Assembly: GCA_965208965.1 (NCBI GenBank) | Contig: OZ242384.1 | Coordinates: 1,426,001-1,490,000 of the forward strand | Direction: 5' to 3' | DNA length: 64,000 nucleotides | DNA from: Bin5 sp965208965 | Lineage (GTDB): Bacteria; Chloroflexota; Anaerolineae; Caldilineales; Caldilineaceae | Shown here: positions 15,672-25,435 of the stretch, one piece after another | How the letters are laid out: each line of letters begins with the position of its first letter | How positions within the stretch are numbered: position 1 is the stretch's first letter | Position numbers and translations under genes: made by a program | The notes under the pieces: model-generated | The model's input: the letters and a program-made list of their open reading frames with translations, nothing else | What the model was told of the DNA's origin: nothing | Database searches by the model: none

Positions 15672-16535
15672 ATGACTGCAAGAACGACCCTGCTCCAATC
15701 CCGAAAAAAACAGACGAGAATCGGTCATCTCATCCTGCACATCGCGATGATCGCCCTGGGGCTCACCTTCCTCATGCCGCTTGCCTGGGTGGTCAGCACA
15801 TCGCTCAAGCTGCCCGGCCAGGTCTTCATCACGCCGATCGAATGGATTCCAACCGAGCCCAAATGGGATAACTACTTCGAGGTCTTCAGACGCCTTCCCT
15901 TCCATCTCTTCATCCGCAACTCCTTTTTCGTCTCGATCATGGGGACGATCGGCATGGTGCTGAGTTCGCTCACGGTCGCATACGGACTCTCGCGCCTGCG
16001 CTGGCCGGGGCGCGACTTTGTTTTCACCGTTCTGCTGGCGACGATGATGCTGCCAGCCGTGGTAACGATGATCCCGGTCTTCATCATCTTCAAAGAGATC
16101 AACTGGGTGGGGACCTTCTACCCGCTGTGGGTGCCGGCCTGGTTTGGCGCCGCTTTCTACATCTTCCTCATGCGCCAGTACATGCTGACCCTGCCCCTGG
16201 AGCTGGACGAGGCCGCCAAGATCGACGGCGCCTCCAACTTCCGCATCCTCTGGCAGGTGATCACGCCTCTCTGCGGCCCGGCCGTCGCCACGATCACCAT
16301 CTTCGCCTTCCTGCAGCACTACAACGCCTTTATGGAGCCGCTCATCTACATTTCCAAAAGTGAAATGTACACCCTGCCCCTCGGGCTCCTCTGGTTCAAA
16401 GGCCGCTTCGGCAACTTCTGGCACCTCGTCATGGCCGCCTCCATGATCACCATCCTGCCGGTCATCATCATCTTCTTCTTTGCCCAGCGCCAGTTCGTCC
16501 AGGGCGCGCAGTTCACCGGGCTCGCGGGCCGGTAA
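15672..16535 (+). CDS. Sugar ABC transporter permease, MalG/UgpE type
   Basis: 287 residues from ATG 15672, 65 bases after the first permease. Six membrane segments; the first is around IALGLTFLMPLAWVVSTSLK. The EAA loop reads LELDEAAKIDGASNF followed by RILWQVITPL, close to residues 178-200. It ends QFVQGAQFTGLAGR, the usual C-terminus of this family, in which the FVQG..TGAVK-like segment is conserved. Partner of the MalF-type permease. Confidence 0.92.
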   Translation: MTARTTLLQSRKKQTRIGHLILHIAMIALGLTFLMPLAWVVSTSLKLPGQVFITPIEWIPTEPKWDNYFEVFRRLPFHLFIRNSFFVSIMGTIGMVLSSLTVAYGLSRLRWPGRDFVFTVLLATMMLPAVVTMIPVFIIFKEINWVGTFYPLWVPAWFGAAFYIFLMRQYMLTLPLELDEAAKIDGASNFRILWQVITPLCGPAVATITIFAFLQHYNAFMEPLIYISKSEMYTLPLGLLWFKGRFGNFWHLVMAASMITILPVIIIFFFAQRQFVQGAQFTGLAGR

Positions 16536-16586
16536 ACGGCAGTTTGAACTGCAGCCTCCTCATTCCAGTCCCGACAAGAGGGTCCC

Positions 16587-18815
16587 GTGACCCGCTCGAA
16601 TGAACAAGAAGACCCCAGCCCCAATAAGCCTTGGCTTCCGGCAGACAAACAGTCGTTGCGGGCAGCAGTCCTGATCGCCGTCCTCATCGGCTTCGCACTG
16701 AGACTCTATCGACTGGATTCCCAGGAGCTGGGCGAGCTCGAGGGTGTCGTCTATCGCTTTCGTCACATTTCTTTCTCTCATCTCGTCCTAATGGCTTTCC
16801 AATGGGAAGAAATGCTTCTTCTTCCCGCAAGCTTCTGGTTGCAAAACGTCTGGCTCAGAATCACAGGTTCCAGCGAATTTGCCATTCGTTCGATATCGGC
16901 CTTCTGCAGCGTATTGGCAGTTCCCCTCACCTACCGTATCGCAGCAGACATCCGAATTGGCACATTTGCCACTTTGGCTGCAGTCCTGTTGGCGGCCGTG
17001 AACTCGTACGCCATCTGGCATACCCAGAGTGTTCTCCACCATTCGCTGGGTCTAGCTCTCGCCGCCGCCAGCATTCTGTTGGCCCTGAGAATAATCGGCG
17101 GCGTAGGGGGAAGAAGGAACCTGGTCGCTTACGTAGTCTGTACGGCCTCTACCTTCTATACCCATGCTTTCGCCGTGCTCCCTCTCCTGGCGCAAAATCT
17201 GTACGTGCTCTTCTTGCTGGCTCGAGACAGGCGCGGCGGAGGGAGCGCTTCTGTCCAAGAACCTGCGGGTTCACTGCCGGTGCGGTGGACCGTTTCGCAG
17301 ATCGCAGTGGGCATCTTGTGCATTCCATGGCTGGTAAGCGCATGGCCCTCGATCACGAATTACAGCACAGGGGCTCTCTCATCGCCGTTGGTAAATGAAT
17401 TCTTGATGCAATTCGGCGTCCTTACGATCGGATACTCCGTACCGACGCCGACCTGGAAGCTGGGTTCAGGGCTTTTCGGATTCGCCCTTTTGGTGGTTGC
17501 GATTCTTGGACTATTCCTGGCTGAAAGGTGGGCGCCCGACCGGGGGAAAAGTGCCAGCGATGGTTGGGTGGGCCCAGAAGAGGGGGAATTCCCGGAAGCG
17601 CAGAAGGCAGGGCCCAGACACGTGAGTTCAGGCCCAACAGTTCTCTTACTGCTAAGTTTTCTTGTCGCATTGCTCACCAGATGGCGGCCCGCTCAAATTT
17701 CCTTTCCTGTGTTCCCCTGGAGCTACATTGCCTTGGCCCTGACTCCTGTCCTGCTATTGCTGGCTATAGGGCTGGGGAACATCGCCGACTATGTAGAGAG
17801 TCGCCTTGGCCGGAGATGGAAAACCTGGACTGGGGGTACGGATGCCAGCATCCCAAAGGCCATGAACAGGATTGGCATCGGACACTTGACGGCAGCGGTA
17901 CTCATCCTTGTAATTTTCGCAGGCAGTCTGTTCAGCTTTCGCAACTTCCACTTCGAATCGGAATTCTCAAAGTCACGAGGATTGCGGGAACTGGCCCATT
18001 TGCTGGACAGCTGGGGCGCCGGACGCAACAAGGCAGACGTTCGTTTCGCCCAGCCTTATTTTGTCGACCCCGCGCTCTGGTCCTACTACTATACGGGAGA
18101 GATTGAGAACGCTTCCCTGCTTCCCTGGCCGATGGACATGGAAGCGGCCCAGGAGGCCGTTAGAGAACTCCGCAGTAGCGGTGTCCAATCAGTCATTCTG
18201 CTGGTTCGATCGGATCTGGATCTTGAGGAGGTCGAACTGGATATGCAAGGGATTGCAAGTCGACAGGGCCACGAAACTGACCAACAGGGGCGGACCCGTG
18301 TGGAACTGACCAGTAATGCCAGGCAGGCACTGTCCAGTTTCTACCAGCTGGCGGGCCAGGAAACGGTTGGGCCATGGATTGTCGATCTCTACTCGCGGCC
18401 CCATCCCCAGGCGTGGCGGCTGTTCGAAGTCGAATTCGCCAACGGCTTGACGCTGGAGCGCGCCCAGATCAGCCCAAACATCCCCCCAGCCGGCGGCAGG
18501 CTGGTCGTCCACATGGAATGGAGCGGAGACCCAGCAGTATTGAACGGCGGTGAAACGATATTTCTGCACCTGCTCGACGAAACCGGCAATTTGGTCGCCC
18601 GGTGGGAACCAGAGCTCCTTTTGGATAGCTCGCAGGTCCTGAAGAGCGTCGCGATGCCCATACCGCCGACCCTGCCGGCCGGCCCCCTGCGCCTGATTGC
18701 CGGCCTCTATGACCTATCTGTCGATGGCGCGCCCAGGATTCCGACGGAAGCGGGGGAGGACTCTTTGCTTCTGGTTTACTTCCATGCTGAAGCGTGTGAT
18801 GCCTGTGGGAGATGA
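16587..18815 (+). CDS. GT-C membrane glycosyltransferase-like protein (GT39/GT83-like)
   Basis: 742 residues from GTG 16587, 51 bases after the permease. A first membrane segment (about 25-45) is followed by an acidic extracytoplasmic loop (LYRLDSQELGELEG) where GT-C enzymes keep a catalytic Asp/Glu. Some ten further hydrophobic segments run to about residue 450, with a long charged loop near 315-350. The last 300 residues are soluble and probably extracytoplasmic, with beta-rich sequence (residues about 600-735). Proteins of this kind transfer sugars from polyprenyl-phosphate donors to lipids or proteins on the outer face of the membrane. The substrate is unknown. The exact Asp-Glu pair typical of ArnT is replaced by Gln-Glu or Leu-Glu, so activity is not certain. 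Confidence 0.7.
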   Translation: MTRSNEQEDPSPNKPWLPADKQSLRAAVLIAVLIGFALRLYRLDSQELGELEGVVYRFRHISFSHLVLMAFQWEEMLLLPASFWLQNVWLRITGSSEFAIRSISAFCSVLAVPLTYRIAADIRIGTFATLAAVLLAAVNSYAIWHTQSVLHHSLGLALAAASILLALRIIGGVGGRRNLVAYVVCTASTFYTHAFAVLPLLAQNLYVLFLLARDRRGGGSASVQEPAGSLPVRWTVSQIAVGILCIPWLVSAWPSITNYSTGALSSPLVNEFLMQFGVLTIGYSVPTPTWKLGSGLFGFALLVVAILGLFLAERWAPDRGKSASDGWVGPEEGEFPEAQKAGPRHVSSGPTVLLLLSFLVALLTRWRPAQISFPVFPWSYIALALTPVLLLLAIGLGNIADYVESRLGRRWKTWTGGTDASIPKAMNRIGIGHLTAAVLILVIFAGSLFSFRNFHFESEFSKSRGLRELAHLLDSWGAGRNKADVRFAQPYFVDPALWSYYYTGEIENASLLPWPMDMEAAQEAVRELRSSGVQSVILLVRSDLDLEEVELDMQGIASRQGHETDQQGRTRVELTSNARQALSSFYQLAGQETVGPWIVDLYSRPHPQAWRLFEVEFANGLTLERAQISPNIPPAGGRLVVHMEWSGDPAVLNGGETIFLHLLDETGNLVARWEPELLLDSSQVLKSVAMPIPPTLPAGPLRLIAGLYDLSVDGAPRIPTEAGEDSLLLVYFHAEACDACGR

Positions 18816-18977
18816 CAGACGTGACCATCTGCTCGTTGACTTACCCGGCTTTCCCTTACAGGTCATCCTGACCGGTGGAGAACGCCATGACATCTTCCAA
18901 GCTTAATCGTTGCTCGCCCCTTTCCATTGCACCGCTCTGGCTCGAACGAAATGTCAGCGCGCCCTGAAAGCTGACCT

Positions 18978-21647
18978 CTAATACCCCCCGTAAATCCGCA
19001 AATAATGCGCATAATGCGTCAGAATGCGCTGCAGATAGAGGCGGGTCTCGTTGTAGGGGATGCGCTCGATGAAGAGGGCTTCGTCGGGCGCCGAGTGGTC
19101 GAACCAGGTTCTGGCGTTGCCGGGGCCGGCGTTGTAACCGGCGAGGGCGGCGACGGGGTTTTCATGCGCGTAATCCTGCACCCAGCGCAGGTAGTAGGCG
19201 CCGAAGCGGACGTTGACGAAGGGGCGGTTGAGCAGACTGGTGGAGTAGTTGGGATAGCCCAGGCGTTGCGCGATCTCCGCGCCGGTGGTGGGGATGATCT
19301 GGGTCAGGCCGTGGGCGCCGGCAAAGGAGCGGGCGGGCGGCTCGAAGAGGCTCTCCTGGAGGATGAGGCTGTAGAGGAGGAGGGGATCGATGTCGAAGTC
19401 CGTGGCTTCCTTTTCCACGAGACGGGAATAGTGCCTGGGGTAGGCGACGCGCTGGATAAAGAGGGGTACGTCGGCCGTATGCCGGGCCTTACTGAGTTGA
19501 ATGAGACGGTAGGCCGCGCTGATGGAGAGCCGGTTGGCGCCCAGTTCCTCCAAGTATCCCATGAGCGGGAACAGGGCCGCGGGATTGTCGCGGTTGCGCC
19601 AGTAGACCTGTTCGAGCAGCTTCAGGCCCTCGGCGCGCAGATCCAGCTCCAACAACAGTGTGCCGCCGACCAGGGCCGGGTCGGCGGCTATGGCTATCGG
19701 CAGAACCGAATTACCGCTGCTGTTGCCGGCATTGGTCGTGTCGGGCGCGTCGTGCCATGTCCTCAGCCAGTTTTCGGCGAAGGCGCGGCTGCCGTCATCG
19801 CCGGGCAGCGCGGCCGCGGTCATCGCATCCATGCGGGGGATGAGGTCCTGCCCCGGACGGCCTTGCAGCGCCAGCTCCAATCCGGCCAGCACGCCGTAAT
19901 AGGTTTCCGGCTCCCGTGCGACGAGTGACTGCCACAGGGAGCGGGCCGTCTCTTCCTCGCCCAGGGCATAGCGGGCCCGGCCCAACCAGTAGGCCGCTGT
20001 GCCCGACCGCGCATCGGGATAGTCCGCCAGCAGACGTTCGAAGCTGTTGGCGGCCAGTCCGTGATGGCCGTAGGTGAAGGCGCCGATCCCCAGAACCGCC
20101 AACCCGTCCGGCGCGCGCGGGCTGTCCGGGAAGCTGTCCACCAGCATCAGCAGATCTGCCACGGCTTCAACCAGGAAGTCGGCTGTTGCCTCTGAACGGC
20201 TCCCGGAGCCGATATCCAGGGTGCGATCGGCACGGATGGCGGAAAGCGCGCTCTGCCAGAGGCCTTCGGGGGCGAGCGCGTCGTCGGGGTGATCGCGGGC
20301 GAAGGTGCGGTAGATGCGGCGGGCCGCTTCCGGCGCGCCCTGCGCGCTGGCCAGCCGGGCGCGGGTCAGCCAGGCCTCGCCGAAACAGTCGCAGTCAGGA
20401 TACCAGTTCATCACCTGTTCGAGGGCGCGGACGGCCTCGTCCCACTGGCCCAGCCCCATGTGGGCGCGGCCAAGCCCCACCCAGGCCTGCCCGGCGCGTT
20501 CATCCTGCGGCGACTCCTCCAGAAAGCGCTCAAAGGCGCTGACGGCCGGAAAGTAGGCCTCGGCATAGACGTCGACCTGCCCGCGCACAAAGAGGTCGAC
20601 CGGCGCCTCGCGGTTCACCAGTTGGATGAGGGACTGGTAGGCGGAGTTGCTTTTCGGCTCCTCCTCCAGGGCCTGCCGCCAGCGGGCGATGGCCGCTTCC
20701 TCGTCGCCCGCGGTGGAATAGGCGATTCCGGCGCGATACATATAGCCGGCGCGGTGGACGTTCCATATCCTGTAGCCGAGGATCGAATCGAATTCGTTTT
20801 CCCGGCTGCGCTCTACCTCTGAATGCTCGGTCGCGGCCAGGATCTCATCGTAGACGGCAGCGGCCTGGCTCCAGCGGGCATTGCCTTCAAGGATACCGGC
20901 CACCCGGTCGAGAAGGCGGACCTTTTCCCAGTTGCGGCCGGCATGGTTGGCGGCCCGCCGCAGTGCGTTGGCGGCCTGCTGCCAGTCGCCGGCCGCGAGC
21001 CAGGCGTCGGCGATGCGCTCTTCGACAACCGCGGTGACCTCTGCGTGCTGTTGCAGGAAAGCTTCGTAGGCTGCGACCGCTTCGGCGTTGCGGCCCAAAC
21101 GGGCCAGCGTCTCGGCGCGCAGGAATAGGTTATGGCCGCGACGGGGGTCATCCGCCGGCAGGGAGCCGGCCTGCGGCGAGATCTGTTCCAGCACGGTCAA
21201 GGCGGACGCCGGCTGTTCGTCGGCGAGAAAGGAGAGCGCGAGTTGAAAGCGTGCTTCCTGCCGCTGGGCAAGGGTGATCTGGGGGTCGGCCAGCAGCGCC
21301 TGGAGCAGCCGCTGCTCCCCGCTGTAGTCGCCGTCCTCATGCAGCCAGGCCGCCTGCTGCAACGGCGTTGCCGCCGCGAACGCCTCAACCGTCGCCCGCT
21401 GACGGGGCGCGGAACTGTTCGCCTGCGACGCTGCCAACTGCGGCGGGACAGGGGTCGGGTCGGCCGCGGCAGGAGCGGGCGTGCTGGTGTCAGTCGCGGC
21501 GCCGGTGGAGGAATCAGTGGCGATGGTTGTGGCCGTGGCGGCCGCGCTTCGGTTCCCGCAGCCGCCGAACAACAGGACGAGCAGAGTCAGGATCGAAAGA
21601 GAGAGCGTAACTCTCAACTGTAACTTTCGTAGTGCAGCGCTTGCCAT
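18978..21647 (-). CDS. Soluble lytic murein transglycosylase-like lipoprotein with tetratricopeptide repeats
   Basis: Using ATG 21647 the product has 889 residues and begins with a signal peptide ending in a lipobox (LLFGGC, near residue 31). An upstream in-frame start at 21716 would put 23 extra residues before the signal, so it is not favoured. A Thr/Ala/Pro-rich spacer follows, then a long alpha-helical superhelix of TPR-like repeats (about 90-620). The C-terminal SLT domain (about 745-880) has the catalytic Glu in LILQESLFEP, the SFAGAHGLTQIIPTTG segment and AGYNAGPGNA. It cleaves peptidoglycan glycan strands to anhydro-muropeptides and helps wall turnover. The domain order matches Slt70-like proteins. 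Confidence 0.9.
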   Translation of the reverse strand: MASAALRKLQLRVTLSLSILTLLVLLFGGCGNRSAAATATTIATDSSTGAATDTSTPAPAAADPTPVPPQLAASQANSSAPRQRATVEAFAAATPLQQAAWLHEDGDYSGEQRLLQALLADPQITLAQRQEARFQLALSFLADEQPASALTVLEQISPQAGSLPADDPRRGHNLFLRAETLARLGRNAEAVAAYEAFLQQHAEVTAVVEERIADAWLAAGDWQQAANALRRAANHAGRNWEKVRLLDRVAGILEGNARWSQAAAVYDEILAATEHSEVERSRENEFDSILGYRIWNVHRAGYMYRAGIAYSTAGDEEAAIARWRQALEEEPKSNSAYQSLIQLVNREAPVDLFVRGQVDVYAEAYFPAVSAFERFLEESPQDERAGQAWVGLGRAHMGLGQWDEAVRALEQVMNWYPDCDCFGEAWLTRARLASAQGAPEAARRIYRTFARDHPDDALAPEGLWQSALSAIRADRTLDIGSGSRSEATADFLVEAVADLLMLVDSFPDSPRAPDGLAVLGIGAFTYGHHGLAANSFERLLADYPDARSGTAAYWLGRARYALGEEETARSLWQSLVAREPETYYGVLAGLELALQGRPGQDLIPRMDAMTAAALPGDDGSRAFAENWLRTWHDAPDTTNAGNSSGNSVLPIAIAADPALVGGTLLLELDLRAEGLKLLEQVYWRNRDNPAALFPLMGYLEELGANRLSISAAYRLIQLSKARHTADVPLFIQRVAYPRHYSRLVEKEATDFDIDPLLLYSLILQESLFEPPARSFAGAHGLTQIIPTTGAEIAQRLGYPNYSTSLLNRPFVNVRFGAYYLRWVQDYAHENPVAALAGYNAGPGNARTWFDHSAPDEALFIERIPYNETRLYLQRILTHYAHYLRIYGGY

Positions 21648-21884
21648 AGTTACTGTGAAATGCGCCCCTGCTCGAGAGGAGGATACGGCGCGATGAGGGG
21701 GCCGGCGGAAGATCATCGCAGGGTATGAGCCGTCCGCGCGAGGCGTTCTGTGTTTGCTTGCACGCTTACGTCAATGGGACCGATAGGCATTCGATAATGG
21801 TATCAGGGGGGCGTGGACTGTGTCAATTAAAGACCGAAAGTCGCTGTCCCCGACCAATGGGAACGGGGTGGTCAGCCGCTATCT

Positions 21885-21913
21885 TTGTTTCGGAATTGGC
21901 CCTATGCTATGAT
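21885..21913 (+). promoter_or_regulatory. Promoter of the D12 methylase gene
   Basis: TTGTTT (21885-21890) and TATGAT (21908-21913) are 17 bases apart, and the -10 is extended (TGCTATGAT). It lies about 85 bases upstream of the ATG at 21996. The rest of 21648-21995 holds no recognisable gene. Confidence 0.5.
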
Positions 21914-21995
21914 TTCGTGCAAAAGAGAGACGGCCGGTCCTTGCAAGTTCAGACAACCCGGCGCCCGTAAGAGACACGAGAACGGCTTACCCCTA

Positions 21996-23054
21996 ATGTA
22001 TCAGCCACGATTGTTTCAACGTCTCGGAACGCGCTTCCCCTCCACCCGGTACCAAGGCAGCAAGGCCAAGCTAGTACACTGGATCTGGACACAGATTCAA
22101 GAGTTGGACTTTACGACGGCGTTGGACGCCTTTGGTGGAACAGGTATTGTTGGCTACCGCTTGAAACAGGAAGGGAAGTCGGTCACCTATAATGACATCC
22201 TCCGTTTCAACCACCAGTTTGGTCTGGCATTGATTGAAAACAACTCTGTTCTGATACGTCCTGAAGATAGTGAATGGGCATTGCAACGTCATTCACATAT
22301 CAACTATCCATCGTTCGTTCAGAACACGTTTCAAGACATCTATTTCACCGATACCGAAAATCGGTGGATTGACCAAACGATCCACAACATTGCCTCAGTG
22401 ACAGATCCTTATCGCCGGGCATTGCTTTTCTTTGCTCTGGCCCAATCTTGCCTTATCAAACGCCCATATAACCTGTTCCACCGCAAGAACCTTTACCTTC
22501 GTTTCGCTAAGGTCGAGCGCTCCTTCGGCAACAAGACTTCTTGGGACAGGCCATTCGAAGATTGGTTTCAATTCTTCGTTGACGAAGCAAATCAGGCTGT
22601 CTTTCAGGGTGCAGGGCGTTGCCGGGCTGTCTGTGGAGATGTCGTCGATCTGAATGAAAATTTCGATCTCGTCTACATCGATCCGCCCTATATTTCCAAA
22701 AAGGGCGCAGCGACAGATTACGCCGACTTTTATCACTTTCTCGAAGGCTTGTGCGACTACGATGAATGGGAAGGCCGGATCGACTGGGGTTCGAAACATC
22801 GGCGCATGATGCGATGCGTCAATCCCTGGACTGACAAGGGGCGAATTCGCTCAGCTTTCGACATCTGTTTCGAACATTTCGCGCAGAGCGTTCTGGTCGT
22901 CTCCTATCGAAGCGACGGAATCCCCAGTATCGATGAACTTCACGGGCTTATAACCCGCTACAAGCCGAACGTGCGGGTAGTGGTTTTCGGGGACTACAAG
23001 TATGCGCTCTCGACAAATGCACGATCGCAAGAAGCCCTGCTGATCGGAACGTGA
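21996..23054 (+). CDS. D12-class N6-adenine DNA methyltransferase
   Basis: 352 residues from ATG 21996; earlier in-frame codons back to 21885 lie on or upstream of the promoter and are unlikely to be coding. The N-terminal FPSTRYQGSKAKLVHWI segment is motif X of the Dam/D12 family and binds S-adenosylmethionine with motif I LDAFGGTGIVGY. Motif IV is LVYIDPPYISKKG (about residue 225). The central part (about 110-190) is a helical target-recognition region. It methylates adenine in a short duplex sequence. No restriction endonuclease is next to it, so it is an orphan methylase or its partner lies elsewhere. The AT-richer codon use against its neighbours suggests acquisition. Confidence 0.88.
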   Translation: MYQPRLFQRLGTRFPSTRYQGSKAKLVHWIWTQIQELDFTTALDAFGGTGIVGYRLKQEGKSVTYNDILRFNHQFGLALIENNSVLIRPEDSEWALQRHSHINYPSFVQNTFQDIYFTDTENRWIDQTIHNIASVTDPYRRALLFFALAQSCLIKRPYNLFHRKNLYLRFAKVERSFGNKTSWDRPFEDWFQFFVDEANQAVFQGAGRCRAVCGDVVDLNENFDLVYIDPPYISKKGAATDYADFYHFLEGLCDYDEWEGRIDWGSKHRRMMRCVNPWTDKGRIRSAFDICFEHFAQSVLVVSYRSDGIPSIDELHGLITRYKPNVRVVVFGDYKYALSTNARSQEALLIGT

Positions 23055-23131
23055 ACCGATAGGATAATCGCATCCCCCGCCGCGACTGATAGATGCGATA
23101 CGGCATTTCTCTCCAGCGCTGGAAAACTCCC

Positions 23132-24193
23132 ATGAGACAGTACCTGATGGCTGGATGGAGACTCATAAAATATTCACTGGCGGGTCTTTTCCTTCTTGCA
23201 GCAATTCTACTGGTCGCCAGCGGCAGACCCATTGATGACGAGATTGGCCACATTCTCGCCAACGCCCCTACAAATATAAGACCGTACGCCGCAACGGGAC
23301 CGTCCTGCACCGAACTCGAAGAAGTGGCGCAGGAGACACTGGCCAGTGTCCGTCCGCCGCCCGCTACCGCAAAATTCAGCGCCGCCGATCGTCAGGCTCT
23401 TGCCATTACCGCTTTCGGCCACCTGTGCGAGTTGGCGAGAGAAGTGGGGTGGCGGCAGAGCGCCACGAAAGAGGAACGGAAGGCCGCAAAGCTCCTGATG
23501 GACCGCTTTACCGAGTTCGGCTACAGTCCGGAGATGCAGGATTTTCGAGTGCGGATTGGGCCTTTATGGAGAAAGTCCAGCAACATAATCCTTGAACTTC
23601 CCGGTCAGGGCGAAGGCGTGGTCATCCTGGGAGCGCACTACGACACGGTAAGGAGCTCGGTGGGCGCCAACGATAACGCTTCCGGCGTAGGCGTGCTGCT
23701 GACGCTGGCAGAGAGATTGGCGCAGCCGCCCTGGTCCAGCCGGATGGTATCGGTTTTACCGTTTACACTGCGATTCATCGCTTTTGGCTCAGAGGAGACC
23801 GGACTGAACGGCAGCTGGCATTACGTCGAACAGTTGACCGACGCAGAGTTAGCCGACATCAGGGTCATGATAAACTTCGATTCAGTGGGGTCCGGTTCAC
23901 ATCTCTATTTCCGGGGGCCATATGACAGCCAGTTGACCGGGTATGTATCAGAAACCGTTAATAGAGAAGGCGTGTCGGTATCCGCCATGGGCATGAGAGA
24001 GGGTTGGAATATCAGTGGCTCTAGTGATGAGACCGTTTTCAGATTCCGTGGGGTTCCAACCATTTACTTCTTCGGCAACTACACGGCACGCGCCAACACC
24101 CAGGGCGATACGATCGAGTTCATTAACCCGAAGCTGCTGGGAGACGCGGCGCTGCTGGTCCTGGACCTGCTTGCCTCCCTTGAAGATCTGTAA
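23132..24193 (+). CDS. M28 family metallopeptidase, membrane-anchored paralogue 1
   Basis: 353 residues from ATG 23132 (an ATG at 23093 would add 13 residues). An N-terminal hydrophobic helix (about 10-30) anchors or exports it. The catalytic domain shows the M28 zinc ligands: His and Asp in GAHYDTVRSSVGANDNASG, a Glu pair in GSEETGLNG, and Asp in MINFDSVGSG. At the position of the last zinc-binding His (usually YHTpxDT) there is ANTQGDT, with Asn in place of His, and the SDH motif reads SDE. The family removes N-terminal amino acids from peptides outside the cell. The gene is followed by a close paralogue with the same changes, so the pair arose by tandem duplication. Confidence 0.88.
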   Translation: MRQYLMAGWRLIKYSLAGLFLLAAILLVASGRPIDDEIGHILANAPTNIRPYAATGPSCTELEEVAQETLASVRPPPATAKFSAADRQALAITAFGHLCELAREVGWRQSATKEERKAAKLLMDRFTEFGYSPEMQDFRVRIGPLWRKSSNIILELPGQGEGVVILGAHYDTVRSSVGANDNASGVGVLLTLAERLAQPPWSSRMVSVLPFTLRFIAFGSEETGLNGSWHYVEQLTDAELADIRVMINFDSVGSGSHLYFRGPYDSQLTGYVSETVNREGVSVSAMGMREGWNISGSSDETVFRFRGVPTIYFFGNYTARANTQGDTIEFINPKLLGDAALLVLDLLASLEDL

Positions 24194-24302
24194 TGTCGAT
24201 GCTGGTCATACCGTCTCCAGGTGAGGACCATATCGACGGACTCGTGGGCAGTCACTTGAGGGTTGGCTCATTATGGAGTTTAACGTACGAAGGGAGTCAT
24301 TC

Positions 24303-25337
24303 ATGACCGGCAAGCAGCTTACTCCGGCCTGGGTGGTCGTCACAGTTGCCGCCCTGTTGCTGACCGCCTGCAATCCCATCCCTGCAGAGCCGCCTGTCCC
24401 GGCCAGCGTTTCGACGCCGGGATCGACCTGCGCGGCGCTCAATGAAATGGCGCGGGAGGCACTGGCCAGTGCCCCTGCGCCGCCTGCCCGCGCAAGATTC
24501 GACGCCGCCGACCGTAAGGCTTTTGCCGGCTCCGCTTTCGGCTACCTGTGCGAGTTGTCCGAAGAGGTGGGGCCGCGGGAGAGCGCCACACAGGAGGAAA
24601 TGAAGGCCGCAGAGTTCCTGATGGACCGCTTTACCGAGTTCGGCTACAGCCCGGAGGTGCAGAACTTTGGGGAGTCGATAACGGATAAGGAATCCATAAT
24701 GGGGTCACCCCCAGGGCCATCCCGTAACATAATCCTTGAACTTCCCGGTCGCGGTGAGGGCGTGGTCATCCTGGGAGCGCACTACGACACGGTAGGGAAC
24801 TCAGTAGGCGCCAACGACAACGCTTCCGGGACAGGGATGCTGCTGACGCTGGCAGAGAGGTTGGCGCGGCCGCCCTGGTCGAGCCAGATGGTATCGATTT
24901 TTCCGTTTACACTACGGTTTATCGCCTTTGGTTCAGAGGAGACCGGACTGCACGGCAGCTGGCATTACGTCGAACAGTTGACCGACGCAGAGTTAGCCGA
25001 CATCAGGGTCATGATCAACCTGGACTCGGTGGGATCCGGCACAACTCTCTCGGCGGTGGGCAATCCCTGGTTGACCAGGCATGTATCAGAGGCCGCCGAG
25101 AGAGAGGGCGTACCCCTCACGATCATCAGGCGATGGTTCTCCGGGGGCTTCAGCGATAACTTCAGCTTCGGAGACGCTTGGGTCCCGACCATTTTCTTCT
25201 CCGGGGACGACATATCACGCATCAACAGCCCATACGATACGATTGAGTTCATCAACCCGGCGCTGCTGGGAGACGCGGTGGTGCTGGTCCTGGATCTGCT
25301 CGTGTCCCTTGAAGATTTGCAATGTGGATGCCGGTGA
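24303..25337 (+). CDS. M28 family metallopeptidase lipoprotein, paralogue 2
   Basis: 344 residues from ATG 24303, which has GGGAG 7 bases upstream; an earlier ATG at 24273 lacks this. A lipoprotein signal ends in LLTAC (near residue 22). From about residue 40 the sequence parallels the preceding gene over its full length: GAHYDTVGNSVGANDNASG, GSEETGLHG and MINLDSVGSG carry four of the five zinc ligands. The last ligand site reads RINSPYDT, again Asn where His is expected, and the SDH motif reads SDN. It is an extracytoplasmic aminopeptidase-like protein whose zinc site may be altered. The two genes are about 110 bases apart. Confidence 0.88.
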   Translation: MTGKQLTPAWVVVTVAALLLTACNPIPAEPPVPASVSTPGSTCAALNEMAREALASAPAPPARARFDAADRKAFAGSAFGYLCELSEEVGPRESATQEEMKAAEFLMDRFTEFGYSPEVQNFGESITDKESIMGSPPGPSRNIILELPGRGEGVVILGAHYDTVGNSVGANDNASGTGMLLTLAERLARPPWSSQMVSIFPFTLRFIAFGSEETGLHGSWHYVEQLTDAELADIRVMINLDSVGSGTTLSAVGNPWLTRHVSEAAEREGVPLTIIRRWFSGGFSDNFSFGDAWVPTIFFSGDDISRINSPYDTIEFINPALLGDAVVLVLDLLVSLEDLQCGCR

Positions 25338-25435
25338 GGCCATTTCCGGGGTGAAGACCATGCAGGCGGACGGGAGCCAGCAGAGATGTTGATGGAAGAA
25401 GTGAAGCGCACGGTTTCACCGGGAGGACGCCGCAA

